DNA of 14,073 nucleotides from Actinomycetota bacterium (lineage in GTDB: Bacteria > Actinomycetota > Acidimicrobiia > Spongiisociales > ZC4RG35), in contig JAHWLC010000008.1 in the NCBI GenBank assembly GCA_019347585.1, positions 1-14,073 on the forward strand, given 5' to 3'. Below the pieces are notes generated by a model. The model saw nothing but the letters and a program-made list of their open reading frames with translations, was not told where the DNA came from and searched no databases. The position numbers and the translations under genes are program-made. Each line of letters starts with the position of its first letter. Positions within the stretch are counted from its first letter, which is position 1. This document shows positions 1 to 6,828 of the stretch, one piece after another.

Positions 1-1
1 G

Positions 2-100
2 GTCCTGGAGTTTCCCTTCCCCGCCTGGGCCACCCGGGCGTCCGAGGCGGTCCCTCCCGTCGAGGGGACCGGGGAGGAAGACCCCTTCCAAGGTCTCTAG
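2..100 (+). CDS. C-terminal end of an unidentified protein (possibly HerA-like ATPase)
   Basis: An open frame enters from the left edge and ends at a TAG at 98-100, giving the last 32 residues of a protein. The tail reads VLEFPFPAWATR and then an acidic, Pro/Gly-rich stretch ending DPFQGL. Codon use, with G/C at nearly every third position, matches the neighbouring genes. The fragment is too short to identify from sequence alone. The only hint is context: the next three genes are sbcD, sbcC and nurA, and in archaea such clusters usually include the HerA hexameric DNA translocase, so HerA is a reasonable guess but not a demonstrated identity. Its stop lies 45 bases before sbcD, which seems to have its own promoter. 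Confidence 0.55.
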   Translation, partial: VLEFPFPAWATRASEAVPPVEGTGEEDPFQGL

Positions 101-132
101 GCACGCTCCCGGGATCTGTCGGGGTCGGTCCT

Positions 133-145
133 TACGATCTCGGGT
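133..145 (+). promoter_or_regulatory. Predicted -10 box for leaderless sbcD transcript
   Basis: TACGAT at 133-138 fits the TANNNT -10 pattern and shares four of six positions with TATAAT. It ends 7 bases before the GTG start of sbcD, so transcription would begin at or next to the start codon. No Shine-Dalgarno-like purine run precedes the GTG, which supports leaderless initiation. No convincing -35 hexamer is visible. Confidence 0.45.
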
Positions 146-1267
146 GTGAGGATCTTGCACACCTCCGACTGGCATGTGGGCCGCCGCATCCGGGGAAGGG
201 ACCGCAGCGAAGAGCACCGGGCGGTCCTCCACGAGCTGGTCCTCCTCGCCGACGAGGCCGCGGTGGACCTCACCGTGGTAGCGGGCGACCTGTTCGACAC
301 CGCCTCCCCGACGCCGGCGGGTGAGCAGATCGTGTGGAAGACGCTTCTCGACCTCTCCGACCTCGGCCCCGTGCTGGTGGTGGCGGGCAACCACGACAAC
401 CCCGCCCGGCTCGATGCGGTGTCTCCGGTTCTCGACCGGGCCGGGGTGATGGTCATAGGGAGCCCCTGCTCCCCGTCAGAAGGGGGGGTGGTCCAGCTTC
501 CCGCACTCGGGCTGAGGGCGGCGATGCTGCCCTTCGTCTCGCAGCGGGGAATCGTCAGCGCCGAGGACATCATGGGCCTCGACCCGGACCGGCACGGGGG
601 GAAGTACGAGGACCGGATGCGGCGGATCATCGAGTCGCTCACCGGGGAGATGACCACCGATACGGTGAACATCGTCGTCGGTCACGTCTCGGTCCACGGG
701 GCGGAGGCGGGAGGGGGGGAGCATGTCTTCGACTATGCCGTCCCCACCTCGGTGTTCCCGGGGCATCTCTCCTACGTGGCCCTCGGTCACTACCACCGTC
801 AGCAGAAGATGCCTCACTCCGCCCCGGTCTGGTACTCGGGATCGCCCCTGCAGCTCGACTTCGGCGAGGTGAGCGACCACAAGGGCGCGCTCCTGGTCAA
901 GGCCGAGCCGGGACGTCCCGCTGCCGTGGAGGAGCTGCCCCTTCGCTCGGGTCGCCGGCTCATGGAGCTCAAGGGGACCCTCGAGCAGGTCCTGGCCCGT
1001 GCCGACGAGGCCGAAGGCGCCTACGTGAAGGTGATCCTCCAGGAGAGCGCTCGGGTGGGCCTCGCCGACGAGGTGAGAGATGCCGTCCCGGGGGCAGTCG
1101 ACGTCGTCCTGAGGACCACCGACCCTGCCCGGCTCGACCGGGAGCCGCGACGCTCGCTGCAGCGAACCGAGGCATTTCACCGTTATCTCCGAGATCGCGG
1201 AGTCGACGACCCCACCCTCGAGAAGCTGTTCGCCGAGCTCCTCGACGAGGTGGCATCGGCACCATGA
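146..1267 (+). CDS. sbcD: SbcD, exonuclease subunit of SbcCD (bacterial Mre11)
   Basis: The 373-residue product is the metallophosphoesterase subunit of the SbcCD complex, the bacterial Mre11. It cuts DNA hairpins and processes blocked double-strand ends using two metal ions, probably Mn2+. All phosphoesterase motifs are visible: HTSDWHVG (residues 5-12, with Asp8 and His10), GDLFD (47-51), GNHD (81-84), GH at 179-180 and GHYH (214-217), followed by YSGSP (230-234), typical of the family. Residues from about 270 onward form the capping and SbcC-contact region. The length fits SbcD proteins, which run to roughly 370-420 residues. The GTG start is chosen because MRILHTSDWH matches the usual N-terminus exactly. 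Its TGA overlaps the ATG of sbcC by four bases (ATGA at 1264-1267), so translation of the two subunits is probably coupled. Confidence 0.96.
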   Translation: MRILHTSDWHVGRRIRGRDRSEEHRAVLHELVLLADEAAVDLTVVAGDLFDTASPTPAGEQIVWKTLLDLSDLGPVLVVAGNHDNPARLDAVSPVLDRAGVMVIGSPCSPSEGGVVQLPALGLRAAMLPFVSQRGIVSAEDIMGLDPDRHGGKYEDRMRRIIESLTGEMTTDTVNIVVGHVSVHGAEAGGGEHVFDYAVPTSVFPGHLSYVALGHYHRQQKMPHSAPVWYSGSPLQLDFGEVSDHKGALLVKAEPGRPAAVEELPLRSGRRLMELKGTLEQVLARADEAEGAYVKVILQESARVGLADEVRDAVPGAVDVVLRTTDPARLDREPRRSLQRTEAFHRYLRDRGVDDPTLEKLFAELLDEVASAP

Positions 1268-3627
1268 GGCCGATCCGCATAGAGGCAGAGGGATTCCTGG
1301 CCTACAAGGACCGGGTGACGGTCGACTTCAGCGACGTCGAGTTCTTCTCACTCACCGGGCCCACCGGATCCGGCAAGTCGAGCCTCATCGACGCCATGGT
1401 CTTCGCCCTGTACGGCCGGGTGCCTCGTCTCGGCGGCAAGGCCGTAGCCCCCGCGATCAAGGCTGGAGCCGATCGGGCCCGGGTGCGCTTCTTCTTCGAA
1501 GCCGACGGTGTCGTGTACGACGCCACCCGCATGGCGGAGAGGACCTCCAGCGGCGGCGCCACCGTCAGGGAGGCTCGTCTCCAGCGTGGCGATACCGTTC
1601 TCGCCGGCCGTCCCGGTGACGTCACCGCCGCAGTCGAGGAGCTGTTGCGGTTGAGCTTCGACGATTTCACCCGGACCGTGGTGTTGCCCCAGGGTGACTT
1701 TGCCCGCTTCCTCAAGGACCCTCCGCGAGAGCGTCAGGAATTGTTGCGCACCCTGCTCGGCCTGGACGTTCTCGTGGAGGTGAGGGAGCTCTCCAAGACC
1801 CGGACCGCGGTCGCCAGCGACCGAGCCGAGCGGGCGAGACGCTCTCTCGAATCCCTCGATCTCCCCGACGAAGAGACGCTTGCGGCCGCGGTGGCACATC
1901 GCGACGCTCTCCAGGCACTCTCGGTGGACGTCGCCGAGCGGGAGAGATCTCTCCTCGGGCTCGGCCTCGCCGCGGAGACGGCACGGACTCGCCACAGCAG
2001 TCTCGCCGATGCCGCGGCGAGACTGGATCGTATCGAGGCGCCGCCCCGCCTCGAGGAGCTGGAGAGTCTCGCCGCCGATGCCCGATCCCGATTCACCGAG
2101 GCGGAGGAGTCTCATCGCAGTGCGGCCGAGAGGCTCGAACAGCTCCAGGCCAAGACTCGAGCTCTGCCGTCACCGGACCAGGTCGCGGGTTGGAAACGGG
2201 CCCTGAGCCGTCTCCACGAGATCGAGGACCGGCTCGAGCACGACTCTTTGGCCGCGGCGCGAGCAACGCTCGCCGAGGCCGAATCGCGGCTGGAGTCGGC
2301 GTTGGCTCGACTGGGCCGGGCGCGCGAGGAGGTGACGGCGGCACGCCGGGAGCACTCGGCTCATCTCTTGGCCGCCGGCCTCGAGCCGGGCCGGCCATGT
2401 CCGGTGTGCGCCACGGAGGTCTCGGAGGTCCCCATTCTCGGCGGGGTGCCTGCCGTGGAGCGCGTGGAGGCAGCAGAGAAGGCCGCCGAGGACGCGGTCG
2501 CCAGTCTTCGCGGCGAGACCGAGGAGGCTCGTGCGGCCGTGGTCGCCGCGGAGACTGCCCGCTCCGCCCTGTTGGAGCAGCGGGAATCGCTACAGGCGGA
2601 GCTTGCCACGGCACCGGGCTCCGATGAGCTCGAGAGGGTCGAAGCCCAGGTGACGGATCTTCAGGCATCTCTCGAGACTGTCGGGGAGCTGGTCAGGCGC
2701 ACCGAAGCCGACACCAAAGCCGCCGGGAAAGAGCTGGAAGAGGTGGCCGAGGCCTCCCGCCGGGTGGCCAAGCGGTTGACGGAGGCTCAGCTGACGGTCG
2801 CCGATCTGGACCCACCCGTGCCCGATGCCGACGACGTCACCGTCCAGTGGAAAGAGCTGATGGTCTGGCGAGACCAGAGCAGGGAGCGGCTCCAATCCGA
2901 CATGGAGCTCGCCCGGGAGGCGCTGGCCGAGACGGAGGCACACGTCAAAGAGGCGCGTCAGGAGTTGCTCGCCGACCTGGAGAGACACGGCCTCGAGCCC
3001 GTCGAGCCGTTCGCGGCGCAGTTGGCAGGCGCCTTGCAGACGGCGCGCTCCACCGTGGAGCGCTATCAGAGGTCCGCGGAGGAGGCGGTGGCCCTGACCG
3101 GTGAGATCGAAGCGTCGATGGCATCGGCTGCGGTTGCAAATGCGCTTGCCAACCATCTGAGGTCCAACGGATTCGAGCAATGGCTCATGGCGGGAGCGCT
3201 CGCCGATCTGGTCGACGGGGCCAACGACCTGCTCCGGCAGCTCTCAGACGGCGGTTACTCCCTTCAATCCGACGATTCGGGAGGCTTCTCGATCATCGAC
3301 CACCGCAATGCCGACGAGACACGGCCCATCTCCACGCTTTCGGGAGGGGAGACGTTCCAGTCGTCGTTGGCACTGGCCCTCTCGCTGGCCGAGACGCTGG
3401 CCGCCCAGGGGAATGCCAAGCTCGAAGCCGTGATCATCGATGAGGGATTCGGTTCCCTCGACACCGACGAATCACTGGACATCGCCGGCTCGGTGCTCGA
3501 GAACCTCACAGGAGGCGGCCTGATGGTCGGGGTCATCACCCATGTCAAGGAGTTGGCCGCTCGGGCAGCCGTTCGCTACGAGGTGATACGCGAGCCCACC
3601 GGAGCGAGAGTGAGGCTGGTCTCGTGA
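1264..3627 (+). CDS. sbcC: SbcC, ATPase subunit of SbcCD (bacterial Rad50)
   Basis: This 787-residue SMC-like ATPase is the Rad50 partner of SbcD; ATP binding and the coiled-coil arms control DNA-end access to the nuclease. Visible elements in order are Walker A GPTGSGKSS (32-40), Q-loop Gln143 in LPQGDF, a Glu/Ala/Arg-rich coiled-coil arm from about 175, the zinc hook CPVC (379-382) almost exactly mid-protein, a returning arm to about 620, signature LSGGE (692-696), Walker B ending IIDE (724-727) and D-loop SLD (731-733). At 787 residues it is shorter than E. coli SbcC (about 1050), implying shorter arms. The frame stays open for 310 codons upstream, but that stretch overlaps sbcD and is a low-complexity Arg/Gly/Pro shadow; MRPIRIEAEGFLAY at 1264 is the family start. 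The stop overlaps the GTG of nurA by four bases. Confidence 0.96.
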   Translation: MRPIRIEAEGFLAYKDRVTVDFSDVEFFSLTGPTGSGKSSLIDAMVFALYGRVPRLGGKAVAPAIKAGADRARVRFFFEADGVVYDATRMAERTSSGGATVREARLQRGDTVLAGRPGDVTAAVEELLRLSFDDFTRTVVLPQGDFARFLKDPPRERQELLRTLLGLDVLVEVRELSKTRTAVASDRAERARRSLESLDLPDEETLAAAVAHRDALQALSVDVAERERSLLGLGLAAETARTRHSSLADAAARLDRIEAPPRLEELESLAADARSRFTEAEESHRSAAERLEQLQAKTRALPSPDQVAGWKRALSRLHEIEDRLEHDSLAAARATLAEAESRLESALARLGRAREEVTAARREHSAHLLAAGLEPGRPCPVCATEVSEVPILGGVPAVERVEAAEKAAEDAVASLRGETEEARAAVVAAETARSALLEQRESLQAELATAPGSDELERVEAQVTDLQASLETVGELVRRTEADTKAAGKELEEVAEASRRVAKRLTEAQLTVADLDPPVPDADDVTVQWKELMVWRDQSRERLQSDMELAREALAETEAHVKEARQELLADLERHGLEPVEPFAAQLAGALQTARSTVERYQRSAEEAVALTGEIEASMASAAVANALANHLRSNGFEQWLMAGALADLVDGANDLLRQLSDGGYSLQSDDSGGFSIIDHRNADETRPISTLSGGETFQSSLALALSLAETLAAQGNAKLEAVIIDEGFGSLDTDESLDIAGSVLENLTGGGLMVGVITHVKELAARAAVRYEVIREPTGARVRLVS

Positions 3628-4550
3628 GGTTCACCGTCGAAGCGTGGGACTCCGACTACGGGGCGCCCACCGACCCCGAGCTGGCCGACGCCAGCCAGCA
3701 CGTCGACCCCACCGTCGAGCTCCGCAGCGAGGAGTGGAGGCCGCTCCTCTCGGACGCCGACGCGGTCGAGGACATCCTCTTCGTGGACGGGGTGCGTCGC
3801 GTCGACGCCACCCTGTGGATCGAGCAGCCCCCCGACTTCCCCGGGTTCGCCCTCGCCGCCACCTACGCCGCCGGGGCGGTGAGATGCGACGCCAGGGCGG
3901 TCATCGAGGAGGCCAGGGTGGAGCGGGGCCTGTTCACCTCGGCGCCTGCGGATGCGGTCGACAGCGCAGTGGGGAGCTATGAGGTGAAAGCGACCAAGGG
4001 CACCACGCCCGAGGAGCTGTGGCTCGGCATCCAACAGCGCATGGGTGACCTCGAGGCTGCGGTCAGCCGCTCCACGGGGGGCGCCGACCTGGTGGTGGTG
4101 GACGGCCCCCTCTCCCATGCCCGGGAGATCGAGAACGCCGTCGGCTACATCAAGACCCAGAAGGTGCAGTACCTGCCCCTCGAGCTGCGTCAGGTGCTCA
4201 CCGCCCTCCCTGCCGGTTACCGGACGCCGCTCTTCCTCACCACTACTTCCTGGAGCCGCTTCTCCTGGTATCTCCGGCTGGCCAACCACTCCGGCCCGGC
4301 AGGCGGCCTGGTGCGTTGTGAGATCGACGCCGACACCACCGCGGCCGGGGCGGCGCGGGTCGCCGCCCGGGTCAGCGCCACCCTCCCCCGCTACGCCTCC
4401 CATCGCCACAAGGACCCCCGGGCTCCCCAGAACCTCTATCCCATCGGGGGCCTGGAGCGGGAGCTGAGGCATCGGCTGGGCGACCGGGAGATGGCGATCA
4501 GGGCGCTGCGCCGCGCCTCCGTGGCGATCCCGGCGGGTTATAGGGGTTGA
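3624..4550 (+). CDS. nurA: NurA-family DNA end-processing nuclease
   Basis: The 308-residue product carries the landmarks of the NurA nuclease domain. These are an early acidic FVDG motif (53-56, Asp55), a second one in VVVDGPL (157-163, Asp160), a Lys-rich KTQK (177-180), and a C-terminal block beginning HKDPRAPQNLYPIGGLE (262-278) with Asp264. In archaea NurA is a 5'-3' nuclease that forms a complex with the HerA translocase and resects DNA ends together with Mre11-Rad50; the same role is inferred here. The GTG start lies inside the sbcC stop (GTGA, 3624-3627), so expression is probably coupled to SbcCD, and this context strengthens the family call. The length is normal for NurA. No signal peptide or membrane segment is seen. 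Whether it pairs with a HerA in this organism cannot be judged, because the upstream gene is cut off. Confidence 0.83.
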   Translation: MRFTVEAWDSDYGAPTDPELADASQHVDPTVELRSEEWRPLLSDADAVEDILFVDGVRRVDATLWIEQPPDFPGFALAATYAAGAVRCDARAVIEEARVERGLFTSAPADAVDSAVGSYEVKATKGTTPEELWLGIQQRMGDLEAAVSRSTGGADLVVVDGPLSHAREIENAVGYIKTQKVQYLPLELRQVLTALPAGYRTPLFLTTTSWSRFSWYLRLANHSGPAGGLVRCEIDADTTAAGAARVAARVSATLPRYASHRHKDPRAPQNLYPIGGLERELRHRLGDREMAIRALRRASVAIPAGYRG

Positions 4551-4551
4551 G

Positions 4552-4608
4552 GTAGTCGGGTACGGCTACTCCGTCCTCGAGGTCCTCCGCCGGTTCGGCT
4601 CCCCGGCG
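4552..4608. terminator. Two small hairpins between convergent nurA and gpsA
   Basis: The 83-base gap between the two convergent genes holds two possible stem-loops. GTAGTCG (4552-4558) pairs with CGGCTAC (4563-4569) around a 4-base loop, with one G-U pair. CGCCGG (4588-4593) pairs perfectly with CCGGCG (4603-4608) around a 9-base loop. Neither is followed by a T-run on either strand, so any termination would be of the U-poor kind suggested for high-GC bacteria, or Rho-dependent. In such GC-rich DNA these stems could also arise by chance. Confidence 0.25.
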
Positions 4609-4633
4609 CGCCCCCTGATCCGGATCTTCTCGG

Positions 4634-5659
4634 TCAGGGCCGCTCACCCTCGGCTCGTGCCTCTCGGGTCATCAGGCTGAGCACGGCTTCCCTGGGGTGG
4701 ACCCCCTCGTAGAGCACCTTGCCCACGTGCTCGGCGATGGGCATCTCCACGTCGGAGGCTGCGGCCATGTCGAGCACCGAGCGCGTGGTCTTCACCCCTT
4801 CCGCCACCATTCGCATCTCGGCGACGACGTCCTCGAGGGACCTGCCTTTGGCCAAAGCCACCCCGACCCGGTGGTTGCGGCTCTGGGACGAACAGCAGGT
4901 GGCGATGAGGTCTCCCGTCCCGGCAAGCCCGGCAAATGTCTCGGGACGGCCTCCGCGGGCCATCCCCAGCCTGGTCAGCTCGGCGAGAGCCCGCGTGATG
5001 AGGGTGGCCCGGGTGTTGTCGCCGAACCCGAGGCCGTCGGACATGCCGGCGGCGATGGCCATAACGTTCTTGAGGGAACCGGCCAGCTCGCACCCGATCA
5101 CGTCCTGGTTGGTGTAGACCCTGAAGCTGGGGCCCATGAACAGCTCCTGGACGAGCCGTGCCTCTCGGGGCTCGGGGAAGGCTGCGACTGCCGCCGTGGG
5201 CTGCCCTGCTGCGATCTCACCGGCGAGATTGGGCCCGGTGAGAACGCCGACACGTGCGGGAGGCAGCTCGGGGGCGACATCGGAGACGACGCCGGTCATT
5301 GTGGCCATCGTCCCTTGCTCGATCCCCTTGGTGAGGGACACCACGATGGCGCCCTCCTCGATCAGCGGCGCGACCCGAGTGAAGACCTCGCGGAAACCGT
5401 GCGAAGGGACCGCCATCACCACCGCCTCCGCGTCGGGGACCGCCGTTTCGAGGCCGGCGGTGGCCCTCAGCTCGGGAGGGAGCTCGACATGCGGCAAGTA
5501 GTCGGGATTGCGTCGGTCGGCCGAGATGGCCTCGGCGAGCTCGCCCCGCCGGGCCCAGAGGACTGTTTCCACATGCGGCGCGAGCAGGGCGGCCGCGGTG
5601 GTTCCCCAGGAGCCGGCGCCGATCACGACGATTCGCGAGATGGAGTCGGTCCCAGGCAT
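4634..5659 (-). CDS. gpsA: GpsA, NAD(P)-dependent glycerol-3-phosphate dehydrogenase
   Basis: The 341-residue cytoplasmic enzyme interconverts dihydroxyacetone phosphate and sn-glycerol 3-phosphate with NAD(P)H and supplies the glycerol backbone of phospholipids. The N-terminal Rossmann motif GAGSWGT is at residues 14-20. Further family marks are SLTKG with Lys111, TGPNLAGE (141-148), the catalytic-lysine segment AGSLKNVMAIAAG with Lys197, GDNTRATLITR (213-223), AGTGDLIATC (246-255) and SRNHRVG (260-266). Length and motif order are normal for the family. The ATG at 5657-5659 is chosen because RIVVIGAGSWG follows after eight residues, as is usual. The gene converges on nurA and diverges from ychF with 65 bases between the starts. 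In many bacteria gpsA neighbours plsY or der; neither is seen here. Confidence 0.96.
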   Translation of the reverse strand: MPGTDSISRIVVIGAGSWGTTAAALLAPHVETVLWARRGELAEAISADRRNPDYLPHVELPPELRATAGLETAVPDAEAVVMAVPSHGFREVFTRVAPLIEEGAIVVSLTKGIEQGTMATMTGVVSDVAPELPPARVGVLTGPNLAGEIAAGQPTAAVAAFPEPREARLVQELFMGPSFRVYTNQDVIGCELAGSLKNVMAIAAGMSDGLGFGDNTRATLITRALAELTRLGMARGGRPETFAGLAGTGDLIATCCSSQSRNHRVGVALAKGRSLEDVVAEMRMVAEGVKTTRSVLDMAAASDVEMPIAEHVGKVLYEGVHPREAVLSLMTREARAEGERP

Positions 5660-5678
5660 CTTCCGGCTGGCGACGCTA
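5660..5678 (-). promoter_or_regulatory. Possible -10 box for gpsA
   Basis: On the minus strand, TAGCGT (5678 down to 5673) fits TANNNT and ends 13 bases before the gpsA ATG, which would give a leader of about six bases. No clear ribosome binding site lies before the ATG and no -35 hexamer is recognised, so this is weak support from position only. Confidence 0.25.
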
Positions 5679-5710
5679 GTGGCCCGTCGAGCCGCCCTGG
5701 GGCGTACCCC

Positions 5711-5724
5711 TAACCTGCGCCGCC
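5711..5724 (+). promoter_or_regulatory. Predicted -10 box for leaderless ychF transcript
   Basis: TAACCT at 5711-5716 fits TANNNT and ends 8 bases before the GTG of ychF, so the transcript would start at or within a base or two of the start codon. The bases between (GCGCCGCC) contain no Shine-Dalgarno sequence. It lies in the 65-base gap shared with the divergent gpsA. Confidence 0.4.
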
Positions 5725-6807
5725 GTGAGGTTGTCGATTGGGATCGTCGGTCTGCCCAACGCCGGCAAGTCCACTCTGTTCAACGCCCTCACCAACGCAG
5801 GCGTCCTCGCCGCCTCCTACCCGTTCGCCACCATCGATCCCAATGTGGGCGTGGTTCCCGTCCCCGATCCGCGTCTCGAACGCCTCGCCGAGCTCTCCGG
5901 ATCGGCGAGGGCCACTCCTGCCACCGTCCGCTTCGTCGACATCGCCGGCCTGGTCAGAGGGGCGAGCCAGGGCGAGGGGCTGGGCAACCGCTTCCTCGCC
6001 AACATCAGGGACGTCACCGCGATCTGCCATGTGGTGCGGGCCTTCACCGCGCCGGCGGTCGCCCACGTCGAGGACGAGGTCGACTCGTTGCGGGATGTCG
6101 AGACCGTGGAAGCCGAGCTGGCGCTCGCCGATCTGGAGACGGTGGAGCGGCGGATCCAGCGCGTGGAGAAGGAGGCCACCGCCGACCCTCGTCTCCGGCG
6201 GTCCGTCGAGATCCTGGCCAGGGCCGAGGAGGTGCTGGGCAGTGGCGGGCTGGTGGTCCACGACCCGGTGCTGTCGGGGCGCGGCGACGAGCTGGCGGAC
6301 CTCTTCCTGCTGACGGCCAAGCCGATCATCTACGTCTTCAACGCCGACCAGGCCCTGCTCGAGGACGAGGAGAGGAGGGCGGTCCTCGCCGACGCGGTTG
6401 CCCCCGCCGAGGCGGTCTTCCTCGACGCCGACCTCGAGGCCGAGATCGCCGCGCTCGACCCTGCCGAGACCACGGAGATGCTGGAGAGCCTGGGGATGGA
6501 GGAGCCGGGGCTGGACAGGGTGGTGCGGGCGGCGTTCCGCGCCCTCGACCTGCAGACGTTTCTCACCAGCAACCCCACCGAGACGCGGGCCTGGACCGTG
6601 CCGGCCGAAGCCACCGCGGTGGAGGCCGCCGCGGAGGTCCACACCGATTTCGCCAGGGGCTTCATCGCCGCCGAGGTCATCGACTACGAGAAGCTGGTGG
6701 AGGCGGGGTCCTGGCAGGCGGCGAAGGCCCGCGGGGAGGTCCGCACCGAGGGCCGCGACTATCGGATGCGCCCCGGCGACGTCGTCGAGTTCCGATTCAA
6801 TCTCTGA
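5725..6807 (+). CDS. ychF: YchF / OLA1-type Obg-like ATPase
   Basis: The 360-residue product is the universally conserved P-loop ATPase YchF, a ribosome-associated protein linked to translation and oxidative-stress responses. P-loop GLPNAGKST is at residues 9-17, the G3 motif DIAGLVRGAS at 72-81 with GEGLGN (83-88), and a family-typical AHVEDEVD (113-120) is followed by ELALADLETVERR (131-143). The loop equivalent to GTPase NKxD reads NADQ (206-209); YchF proteins prefer ATP because this loop is normally NxxE, so the final Gln is a small departure. The C-terminal TGS domain (about 275-360) contains ETRAWTVP, EVHTDFARGFIAAEVIDY and ends FRFNL. The GTG start gives MRLSIGIVGLP, the usual N-terminus. 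The antiporter gene begins 21 bases downstream. Confidence 0.95.
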   Translation: MRLSIGIVGLPNAGKSTLFNALTNAGVLAASYPFATIDPNVGVVPVPDPRLERLAELSGSARATPATVRFVDIAGLVRGASQGEGLGNRFLANIRDVTAICHVVRAFTAPAVAHVEDEVDSLRDVETVEAELALADLETVERRIQRVEKEATADPRLRRSVEILARAEEVLGSGGLVVHDPVLSGRGDELADLFLLTAKPIIYVFNADQALLEDEERRAVLADAVAPAEAVFLDADLEAEIAALDPAETTEMLESLGMEEPGLDRVVRAAFRALDLQTFLTSNPTETRAWTVPAEATAVEAAAEVHTDFARGFIAAEVIDYEKLVEAGSWQAAKARGEVRTEGRDYRMRPGDVVEFRFNL

Positions 6808-6816
6808 TCTCCCCGC

Positions 6817-6828
6817 TAAGTTCGCACC
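6817..6828 (+). promoter_or_regulatory. Predicted -10 box for leaderless antiporter transcript
   Basis: TAAGTT at 6817-6822 fits TANNNT and ends 6 bases before the GTG start. It lies in the 21-base gap after ychF, and no Shine-Dalgarno sequence precedes the GTG. TTCAAT at 6796-6801 is a poor -35 candidate with 15-base spacing. Read-through from ychF remains possible. Confidence 0.4.

Noticed and set aside
334..1263. 310-codon upstream extension of the sbcC reading frame, open through sbcD
   Set aside because: It overlaps the well-supported sbcD gene in another frame, encodes low-complexity Arg/Gly/Pro sequence, and the family N-terminus MRPIRIEAEGF begins at 1264.
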